From positions 66,211,576 to 66,275,575 of the forward strand of contig OW240924.1 in assembly GCA_933207985.1 (NCBI GenBank): a stretch of DNA of 64,000 bases. The letters are read 5' to 3'. A program made the translations under genes and the position numbers. How positions within the stretch are numbered: position 1 is the first letter of the stretch; every line of letters begins with the position of its first letter. Source of the stretch: Pelobates cultripes. Lineage: Eukaryota > Chordata > Amphibia > Anura > Pelobatidae. Shown piece by piece: positions 55,239-64,000 of the stretch. Below the pieces are notes generated by a model. It made no database searches. It had not been told where the DNA came from and saw nothing but the letters and a program-made list of their open reading frames with translations.

Positions 55239-57328
55239 TTTTCTCAACAAAGACTGAAAATCTCAAAATCCACGTTTAGTTTTTAATTACGAATATTTAA
55301 TATTTCCCAGGGATGACTGCTTCTTTAATACTCCCTGCTTGAAGATAAATGCACGACTGGTTTTGCCATTGGTTGGCTTGAATTGTTTAGTTCTGCATGC
55401 CAAGAGTTACATTTATATATCAGATTATCAGCTTCTTACAGAAGCACTCCAAACTGTTTTAGGTTTACATATCACACATCACCCTACAATTTCTCACTAA
55501 GAGCAAACCTGCTTTTCAAAACCTTTAGCCGATTTGTACAGTAACACCTTGGAAAAGGAAGTTTACGCTACAAGCTAAAAATAATTCTAGTACATGACAC
55601 TGCTTATAATAAGGACCGAGGTTTGGATCTGTGTGTATTAATCATCATTCAGTGTTTTACAAAAGCACAGAACCGGTTTCAGTCGTATAAAAGTGAGAGG
55701 CAATAGATGTCAATAAGACAAAATCATCTTGCCAATTAAAGTGTTATATTTTTTTTTTTTTTTCCCAAGTCCTGGACAATTGGTTGTTTAAAGGCATTTC
55801 CATGATTGCATAATGAAAAAACAAAGATGAATTTTTTTTTTTTTTTATTTCAGAATTTTTAATAAAGTGTACTGCCACACGTGGGGTTGGGGCAAACTCA
55901 GATAGTTGGCTATGGTTTATGCCATTTAATTTTTTACATACCGTATTCATTTTAATCAGCTGTATTTTAGATTCCCCCATGGGGCAGTGTACGCTCATAG
56001 CATGTCTTATGTCTGAGCACACCAGAGCATCCTGAGGTGATGTCACCTTGGACATTGTATCACTTTGGGGGGAAGTCCGTTGTTACACTTTTTCTGCACT
56101 ACTTATTCCAGTAAGCAAGGTAATAAGGGAATGATAAATTATTTTCCACAGACACGACCACGTATTAGAGGTGAGGTAAATTGGTTGAATTTTCATGGTG
56201 TTACACACAGATTTGGTGTTCTAAATGTCAAATTCACAAGGTGGATGAAGGTAAATGCATACAAGATGGCTGCAGGTGCCTATTAATTTTCTTTATAGAG
56301 CCTTCTTGCTCATTGCATAGTTTGTGGAGCAACGAGATTCCCTTCTCATGTCTTCCAGAACATAGTTGCTTATAGCAGTACATTTGCACCAAATGCTTTA
56401 GCTAGAAGCCTAGCCAATTTTGTTGTAATGCCAAAGGTTAAATATATACTTTCTATTTTGTCTACTTGTATGGTATGCAAACACTGCATGAACCTCATCT
56501 TCCTATGTTTGCTGTCTATGAGATCCTCAGCTGTGGTTGTGTGCATGAGCCATTGGCTGCTCAGACGAATACTGCGCAGCCTCATTGACTGACTGAATGG
56601 GGCGCTCAATAGGCTTGGTAGGGTTTGTCTGCTAATAGCTTCTTGATTGGTTCCAGTGATGTGGAGAGTGAATATTGTACTGGGGGCCAGAACAAGGTAT
56701 CAATAAACTGCTGGACTGGGATTTTTAGGGATATAACTCCAGACAGTATGGACAAGATTAGAGATGTTTCTGATTGGTGGAGCTTTGTCTGCGAGGGGTT
56801 CTCAAACAATGTTGCATGTTCATGGAATTACAGAAGCAAACTTTAAAGGGGAGTTTCTCTTATTTTATTTTTTCAATTAATATATATTTGTCATGCATTT
56901 ATATTTAACTTATTGTATACTGGATTTCTTCACACAGACTCCAAATTAATCTGCACATTTGTTTATATGAATGTGCATGTACAGCACTGTTAAAGAACTG
57001 CCCAAAGTAATGCCTTTACCCTGTATATGACAGGGTTGAGAAGATGTAGAATATAAAATTATTTATATATAAAATATATATATTCGTTTTCGTTTGTTCA
57101 CCCTCCAATTAAATCAGTGTGTGTATATAACTGTTATCTCTCACTTATCTATTTGTTTTGATAAAAGTCCTCTAGGACTGAAACGTTGAGATTTGCATTG
57201 TGCTGAACAAAAAGCATTCACTTTATTTCTACGAAAACCCCAGAGTGCATTCGTCTTTACGTTTATTTGGCTGGAGGTCGCACCGGGGCAAACACAAGAC
57301 CTGGGAACCGGAGTGCTGGAAACGGGGA
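55239..57328. other. Intron 3; no exon recognised
   Basis: AT-rich with T-tracts near 55749 and 55832. Open frames are short, overlapping and without known motifs. Confidence 0.5.
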
Positions 57329-57347
57329 GTGTGTGTGTGTGTGTGTA

Positions 57348-57391
<44 letters not shown>
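57329..57391 (+). repeat. TG microsatellite
   Basis: Two TG blocks (57329-57346 and about 57355-57390) separated by AATATATA. A third, shorter TG block lies at about 60796-60818. Confidence 0.9.
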
Positions 57392-57394
<3 letters not shown>

Positions 57395-58849
57395 CATTTT
57401 TTTAATTATTTTTTTTTCTTTTTCTTTTTTTCTCACCTCTATTTTCGTATTTCATGGGTGGGGGACTGTATTTGTGTGATTTTCTTGATTGTGTTGCAAG
57501 GCTGAGTAAAGATGCACAATCAAGTCTGCCATTAAACCTTATTCTAATTTGCAATCTCAGTGAGAGACTGCATCCCTGCAGGATGACAGTAGGATACTTT
57601 GCTAATTGAAAGCTACAATCTGTTTTGTACATATTATTTCCCCCCCTTGCAAATAAATATTTAGCACTTTCTGTTGCTGATTGACACAGCCCCTAATAAT
57701 GTAGTGTAGCAGCTGGACAACATTTTAATATTTCCAAAGTAATATTGGGTGGAAAAGGACCCTTTATATGTATAAACCTGCTCTGATATGCAAGTAAATC
57801 TATGAGATGCAATTGTGTGAATTAAGATATATTTAAAAAATGAAGTTATCCTATGGTCCTCAAGGTAGATTGTCAAATATTCCGCATGAGGATGTACATT
57901 TATTGTGACCGGAACTGGCACTTGGGACAACAGCTTTTTTTATAATTACATACAATTATTTGCTAGTTGGGCTTCTTTCGTGTTATGTATGGACTTGTTT
58001 AGACTGAAGAGTATGTCCACATACATATGCTCCTACAATAATGTGCATGGAGCAGATTAAAAAAAAACACAAAAAAAAACAGAACTTTTAGAAACATTCA
58101 ATCACAGCAATCCAAGGAAAATATATTTTCACTATTCTCTCTGCAATACCAAGCATTGATATCGTAGTGAACACACATACTATTCAATGCATAGCTCTCA
58201 TTGCAATTATGGACTCCGCATGGATTAACTGATTCCCTTTCAGATGACTGATGTGATTTCTAAACCATAAAGTGTAAATATTCTAAGACCTTCAAAAAGG
58301 ACTGATTTCCACCATGCTGGAAAAATCAGTGACTCCTTGTGGTCACTCCACTAACAGCACTCTAAGTATCTCCAATTGTTTTCTCCAAGGACAGGGAAAA
58401 TCAAGGGACAAATGACTGTGCTGCTCATGTGAGATGTTATAAATGGTGCAGATGTTATTGTCACACTTATGATCTAACTGGTTTTATAGAATACAGTTCT
58501 CTTTGAAATAGTATTTGAATGGCTATCAGTCAAAGAATAAAGTTGATCTAGAGAAATGAGTAGGGCTGGAACACACCACCGGCCCTCATTGTCATAAGAG
58601 TAGTTGTTTAGATAGCACTGTGGTTTTTTACTTCCAAACCTTTTATATTTTGCATGCAGTATAATAGAGGATCCAAAAATCATTCCTCTTTGTGAGTGAT
58701 TATTGGCCTTGCATTTAAATGGATGAAAATAGCGATGTTACACTTTTGTTTTCGCCTTACCTGTGCTCCTCAAATTTTTTTCTTTCAATTGCATATTGTA
58801 GATAGCTCAAAAATCCCTGGACTTGCAAATATTTCCTTTAGTAAAAACA
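57392..58849. other. Intron 3; no exon recognised
   Basis: No repeat family or splice-flanked frame was recognised. Confidence 0.5.
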
Positions 58850-59970
58850 AAGGAAAAAAGTTACCTGCGCGCTGCCCAAATCCCTATGCCTTATTAAACA
58901 AATGGAGGTTATTTAGTTACTTCAATGGCCATGAGAGGGGATGCCTGTGGTGGACCTGGCATCAGTCTCTTGGGTTGCCCTAACTTATATTGAGTTCGTA
59001 CGAACAAACCTGTATCCGGGAACTGAACAGAACGTGTGTGTGGTCCCCCCGTTATTGAATTAGAACACCGACCACCCCTGGCTGTTAACCGCAATTAAGG
59101 AGTACTTGAGTACTTTCCCTGGGTGGCTGCCCATCAGCCATTTTGTCTCCTGAACGCAGGCAGCGGTACTTGGTCGTCGAGTGTGTGGAACGACTTTCGG
59201 CTACACATTCTCGCGAGCCCCGGTCAAGATGGTACTGCTGCCTGTATACTTTCCCCAACAGTTAGAACTGCTTTCGGGGGTCAGAACCTACCGAACAGGG
59301 TGAGCATTCCTTTTTTAACAGCCAGGGGATGGGTTCATCAGTGTTCGTGCGAGAACGCCCGAAAGATTACTGGTCGTTACCTTGTTTTCTCTGGAACTGT
59401 TTTGGGGCATCACCCCGTGGCCGACTGGTCAAAGCTTTATTCGAATGGCATTCCTGAACAAACTAAGGAATCTGAGTAATTCGGCAAAATGTGCACTCAG
59501 ATCCAAGCTATTCGGTGATGTGACTTTCGTGGGTTTCTGAAGTATTAAAATGTATTTTTGGGGTGTTTTTAAAATATTGTAGATTTTTCTGTACCTGAGA
59601 GATAACGGAGTTTTTTCTCAGGCACAGAGGATCTTGGGAGGAAAAGCCCTGTATTTTTGTATAGGAGACACCATGTAGGGGTCTGGGCATAAAAGACGTG
59701 TGTGTCCAATATAAAATTGATTCCCAGAACTGTGTCGTCTAGTTACTGGGGGAATGGGTTAAATCTACTAACCAGCACTTTCCTTCCAGCTGCAGAGGAT
59801 TACAGCGGAGAGATTCAGTTTCTGCATTGCAGTTCCACTAAAATGCTCACCTGTCACGTCAAGACAAACCTCTTAAGTGGGTCCTACAGTGACTATTCAC
59901 CTTGCTTCTTTAAGCCTCTGACAAAGATATATTTAATAAGGGGGAGAGGTTTGTCTATAAACCTCTAAAT
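58850..59970 (+). repeat. Repeat S, split by an 898-bp insertion
   Basis: The left part (58850-58944: TTACCTG...CCCAAATCCCTATGCC, AACAAATGGAGGTTA, GGCCATGAGAGGGGATGC) and right part (59843-59970: CACCTGTCACGTCAAGACAA, GTGGGTCCTACAGTGACTA, CCTCTGACAAAGATATATTT) are adjacent in the second copy at 60146-60370. The material between them is therefore an insertion. Confidence 0.75.
58945..59842. mobile_element. 898-bp insertion, LTR-like
   Basis: The insertion is flanked by ATGC on both sides (58941-58944, 59843-59846) and starts (C)TGTGGTGGACCTGG. It is CpG-richer than its surroundings. Near its right side a possible TATA-like CATAAAAG (about 59688) is followed by CCAATATAAAATTG, which could be promoter and polyadenylation signals of a solo long terminal repeat. 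The 5' TG fits, but the right end reads CACTAAA rather than CA, so the class is unproven. Its 118-codon open frame (59123-59479) has no domain I recognise. Confidence 0.5.
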
Positions 59971-60145
59971 GCTTATTAACCCTTAATAGGGAACACATGG
60001 GTTAGGCAGCAGCATTGTAACATAGCTGTGTGATACAAAAGTAAATACAAAAAAACAAGTCCTGCGCTCAAACTCCCATTACTCCTGGGCGACAGCAATG
60101 AACATAGTACACATAAGCCACAATACATATAGTAAAAAACAAAGA

Positions 60146-60370
60146 AAAAAATTACCTGCACTCTTCCCAAATCCCTAGGCTTATTTAAACAAATGGAGGT
60201 TAGATACTCCATTGGCCATGAGAGGGGATTCCCACCTGCCACGTCAAGGCAAACATCTTGAGTGGGTCCCACACTGACTAATCACCTTGCTTCCTTGAGC
60301 CTCTGGCAAAGATATCTTTAATGAGACAGAGAGGGTTTTTTTTTTTAAATATATAAACCCCTAAACCTAT
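60146..60370 (+). repeat. Second copy of repeat S, uninterrupted
   Basis: TTACCTGCACTCTTCCCAAA, AACAAATGGAGGTTAGATAC, GGCCATGAGAGGGGATTCCC, ACCTGCCACGTCAAGGCAAA and GCCTCTGGCAAAGATATCTT are contiguous, so this copy shows the empty site for the insertion in the first copy. The nature of the repeat itself is unknown. Confidence 0.7.
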
Positions 60371-61654
60371 AGCCTAGAAGTATTTACGTCTGTTTTTTAC
60401 AATTATTTTGCTTACATTTTATGTTTTTTTTTTGTTTTTTTTTGTTTGTTTTTTTACTGATTTAGAGTTTTTTGGGTTTTTTTTTTTTTTTAAAATGTAG
60501 AACATTTATTACTGTTTGCAATTTTGTGTCAATTTTCAGCTATTCAAGTCTCAGGCAAGATATGCTTTGTTTACACAAAACATGTTCCCTTGCATACAGT
60601 ATTATTGTTTACCGTTTGTTTTTGGCATATGGCCAGAATGTAACTCATATATTTGTTGTTTTTTTTTAATTAAATTGGTTACAAACTATATGTGACTGGT
60701 TAGTTGGATGCCAGATTGTATGAAGTGTAGTGCCCTGTATTGGCTAATAGAAGGCAGTGTTCAAATGTGTGTATTCATTCAGAGATGTATATATGTGTGT
60801 GTGTGTGTGTGTGTGTAAAGTCTTTCGATGTTTAATAAAATTAAGATGCTCACAGAGAAAGGATAATGGCTTAACCTATGGTGAGTTGCCCACTCTCGTC
60901 ACACGTCTTTTGGCAATAACCTAAATGTAATATTTGTGTTATTACATTTACTTGTGGCAGATAAGACTTAATGAACCAATGCAATCATAACCTCTCATAC
61001 CTATTGGTCACGTTCTACAGAAAGCCAACACATTAGTTACTAGCCCTTGCAAGGATCATTGGTGAGGTGAGATACCTGCCATAAGACAGTGTAAGGTGCT
61101 CACAGAAAACAGACCATGTAATACCGTGATGCTAAGAATATTATGGCAATATGATTCCTATCTGACACCAAAATGTCAAATAGATTACTTGGAGTTCATC
61201 CATAGGTGGTGTTATTTCTTGTAGTTCTAGGACTTTATATGTTTTTGCTGCAAAACATTAAAATCTTATATAATCAACTAAAAAGATGTGTAATCAAGAT
61301 CTAAATTGTGTTAACATTTTTCATGGTAAGAGCATGGAAGGGCAATTCATTTCTGATCGGACTTCATTTCCATAACCTAAGAGTGGCATTGTAGGTGTGA
61401 CTGGGGAAGTGGTCCATCTTTGCAGAGACTAATACACAGCTGGCACAGACACTTAAAAAAATATACTACCCGCTCTTGTCGTGTGTGAGCCCTGGCTGGC
61501 ATGATGGCATCCTGATTCAAAGCACTGCCGTTTAGTATTCTGTATAAGTAGAGGATAAAGCTGTCTCCATTATCACAGCAGGGAGTGATAGCCTGCTTTT
61601 TGCCTGAACAGCACGGAAACCTCCTTAGCACCAGGTCTTGTTTCTGTGTTGCCA
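60371..61654. other. Intron 3; no exon recognised
   Basis: T-rich at 60420-60500; otherwise featureless. Confidence 0.5.
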
Positions 61655-62022
61655 TTGAATTAGAGAAACTGCTATGTTTATGAATGGGTTAAGCCGTCCC
61701 CAATTCCTCTAGTGGCTGTCTCATTGACAGCCGCTAGAGGCGCTTGCGTGTTTCTCACTGTGAAAATCACAGTGATAGCACGCAAGCGTCCATAGGAAAG
61801 CATTGATAATGCTTTCCTATGCGACCGGCTGAATGCACACACAGCTCTTGCCGCGTGTGCGCATTCAGCCGCATGGGAGGAGAAGAGTAGGATCGGAGGA
61901 GGAGAGCTCCCCGCCCAGCGCTGGAAAAAGGTAAGTTTTAACCCCTTTCCCCCTTCCAGAGCCGGGCGGGAGGGGGTCCCTGCGGATGGGGACACCCTCA
62001 GGGCACTATAGTGGTCTTTTAA
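61655..62022 (+). mobile_element. TTAA-type multi-hairpin element, left end worn
   Basis: Blocks and hairpins as in 39866-40291: AGAGAAACTGCTATGTTTAT, CCTCTAGTGGCTGTCTCATT with GACAGCCGCTAGAGG, TCACTGTGAAAATCACAGTG, AGGAAAGCATTGATAATGCT with TTCCT, GGCTGAATGCACACACAGCT with GTGTGCGCATTCAGCC, and at the right GGGCACTATAGTGGTCTTTT then AATTAA (TTAA 62019-62022). It keeps only the right side of the terminal hairpin pair. Confidence 0.7.
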
Positions 62023-62101
62023 TTAAAAATCCAAATTTTTCTGAAATTGTGCCCTGGGTTTTTTATTTGATCTAGAATGCACTGACCTCACCTTACCTAA
62101 A

Positions 62102-62250
62102 GTTTATGCCAGGCTTCCCCAAACTCCGGCCTTCCAAATGTTGCTGAACTACAACTCCCATGATTCTCAGCCTATTTCATTCATAAAATCATGGGAGTTG
62201 TAGTTTAGCAACATCTGGAGGGCCGGAGTTTGGAAAAGCCTGGTTTATAC
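62102..62250. mobile_element. hAT-like MITE with near-perfect 8-bp TSD
   Basis: The element 62110-62242 has ends CAGGCTTCCCCAAACTCCGG and CCGGAGTTTGGAAAAGCCTG, and inner arms ACTACAACTCCCATGAT and ATCATGGGAGTTGTAGT. Flanks GTTTATGC (62102-62109) and GTTTATAC (62243-62250) are an 8-bp target duplication with one mismatch. Confidence 0.8.
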
Positions 62251-62529
62251 CATCTCTCAGATTCATAGTAATCGTGGCTGCTTTGCTGAGCTGACAGATG
62301 CGATTAGCCTAAAGCTTCACTGTTGCTGATCGTAATGGGAGAAGATTGATGGTTGACTATTTGAAAGGCACTGCAAACACGATTATTCATATACCACCAA
62401 TATATTTTGCTGTCTTACAAGTTTACAAAGGTGATGCAAAACAGCTGGTAATGTCAACAAAACTGTTAAATGTGTAAAATAAAAAACAAAACAAAAAAAC
62501 AAATGAGCTTACAATCAAGAGTATTAAAA

Positions 62530-62880
62530 CCCCACTAAAGGCCCCAAGACAACTTTTTTTCAAAGTAGTGGTCTGGGTGCAGTGGCCCTGTAATTTTCAC
62601 CGCGCAAGATAAAACATTGCAGTTTTTGTAGAAATTGCGATGTTTACATTGCATGGTTAAACACACCTATGGCTGTTTTCCTGACAGCCGCTAGAGCTGC
62701 TTTCTCTGCAATGACCGAATTTCACTCTGTCGTGACGTGCAGTGTTGATAAGGATGTTGAACATCATCAAATGCAGATCATAGGAAAGTATTGTGTGCCT
62801 CCAGGATGTCAATCTTGTAGGAGCAGGCAGCATTACCGAGTGAGACTCTGCACTGTAACAAATTTTGAGTAGAACCTTTT
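62530..62880 (+). mobile_element. Degraded TTAA-type element
   Basis: AAGTAGTGGTCTGGGTGCAG, GCGATGTTTACATTGCATGG, GTTTTCCTGACAGCCGCTAG and ATCATAGGAAAGTATTGTGT follow the order of the family's left half. Borders are not recognisable. Confidence 0.5.
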
Positions 62881-64000
62881 TTCACAGGTTGGGGGTTAAC
62901 TTGGTGGAGCCATTTTGCTACGATTGGATCACATGATTAATGTTGGATATAATTTGTGCACAGTTGCTGTGCATCTTGTGAGGAGAGGACCTGCCTAACA
63001 TGTTTGTTCCTGACTGCCCTTAGGGATATCGCCAATCTCTCTTCGTATTAGTTCTGTCACTATAAATGGAACCAAAATTTGAAACCCAAGTGGGTTCCTG
63101 CCCCTTTAAAAAAATAATTACTTTTGTCCTGACCCTTAAGGCAAATTATTACTATTCCATATGTCAATTTTTTGTAAAAAAAAAAGTTTTAATTCTTGGC
63201 CATTCTTAAAACATTTTTAACCACACTTATTTGGCACCATAATTTGCGCTAGAACCGGGCATGTGCATTCTTAAGCCCTACACTTCAATGTTTTCCTTGG
63301 AAAGCATTTACACAAACACGGTAGACTTGAATGCGTGTTTCTCGCACTACCAAGCATGCAGATTTAGAAACCTGTTGAAACTACTTCTCTGTGCAGCCAC
63401 CATTTCTGCAGTCTGTTAATCACATAAGTGAAATGGGCCAAATCTATTACAATTTCCAGTTAAAGAGGACCAGATTTCATACTAATGTCCTTCAGTGTTT
63501 AGGAAAACAGTACAGTGATGTTTGTGTATATATATTTACGTGTGTGTCTCCCTCTCCTTCTCCCTCAAACTTTCAGCTGCGTTCAGTCTCTCCTCACACC
63601 TCCCTTCTCCCTAAGTTCATATGATTAGATTGTTCCTCGCTGTCTCTGTAAATGTGGCTGTTGCACACCAGCTGATATCCCATACATCTAACATGAAGCA
63701 CTATCATTTGGCAAGCGTAGCTGCTTTATTTGGCAGTCCTGTCTAGGTGACTTGGTGTAGCTCTGAGTTCCTGTGAGGGGGTGGGAGGCTCTGTGGATTC
63801 TTGTGCACTTTACTTGCCGTGTGTGCAATATATAAATCCTTGTATTTAACTGAATTAACTGGCAATTCTAGTTTTTGTGTAGCCTTTATCTTTCAGAGTC
63901 CGATCCCTGTATGCTTTAACTGAGTCCCAACTTAAGTTAGGTTGGCATTCTCCTTTTATTTTTTTTCTAACTAGTAAAGGGATCGATCTTAAGCAGTTAC
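62881..64000. other. Intron 3 to window end; no exon recognised
   Basis: No splice-flanked frame matching the B56 HEAT-repeat core was seen. Short open frames (for example 63391-63624) have no motif. Confidence 0.5.

Noticed and set aside
59123..59479. 118-codon open frame in the 898-bp insertion
   Set aside because: No domain recognised; a chance frame in a CpG-richer insert.
48279..64000. Next B56 exon (HEAT-repeat core) or an alternative first exon of ppp2r5c
   Set aside because: I looked for the conserved core start after the LPALK junction and for other B56 gamma N-termini and saw none. It could be missed if very short, but the core exon should be recognisable.

Overview
The window looks like vertebrate nuclear DNA, most likely from a frog or toad. 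It is AT-rich and almost empty of cellular coding sequence. It is packed with repeats typical of amphibian genomes: L1-type and L2-type LINEs, a Tc1/mariner relic, hAT-type palindromes, and many short elements flanked by TTAA. I cannot name the species. One run of 100 N (33726-33825) marks an assembly gap.

Only one cellular gene is supported: the 5' part of a PP2A B56 regulatory-subunit gene, best match ppp2r5c (B56 gamma), on the + strand. A CpG-rich promoter region (about 35990-36640) contains coding exon 1 (36380-36406). Exon 2 is 43548-43613 and exon 3 is 48119-48278. All three have consensus splice sites and join in frame to the B56 gamma N-terminal extension. The conserved HEAT-repeat exons must lie beyond 64000. 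Everything left of about 35.9 kb is intergenic; everything right of 36406 is intron apart from exons 2 and 3.

Layout. 1-594: 3' end of an L1-type LINE. 3.4-5.0 kb: TTAA-flanked and hAT-like short elements. 5.97-6.98 kb: a large foldback. 7.2-7.9 kb: GATA/GGAT repeats carrying a duplicated 290-bp unit. 8.9-10.4 kb: a complete hAT-type element with 8-bp target duplications. 11.27-24.97 kb: three L1-type elements inserted one inside another. The oldest (B) keeps ORF1 but no ORF2. Element A, inserted in B's own target duplication, has a broken ORF2 and no recognisable ORF1. The youngest (C, reverse strand) is a full-length L1 with both reading frames open and perfect 17-bp target duplications. 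25.1-25.7 kb: CA-rich minisatellite. 27-35.6 kb: LINE relics and TTAA elements, two pairs of which share one TTAA. 36-48.3 kb: the gene's 5' end, with a 690-bp minisatellite just after exon 1 and, in intron 2, a TA microsatellite, a Tc1 relic and two L2-type relics. 48.3-64 kb: intron 3, with multi-hairpin TTAA elements, hAT palindromes and an 898-bp insertion visible by comparison with an empty copy nearby.

I found no operon-like system, CRISPR array, tRNA or rRNA. The most informative parts are the nested L1 stack with its intact youngest member, the chain-of-hairpins TTAA family, and the repeats close to the ppp2r5c promoter.
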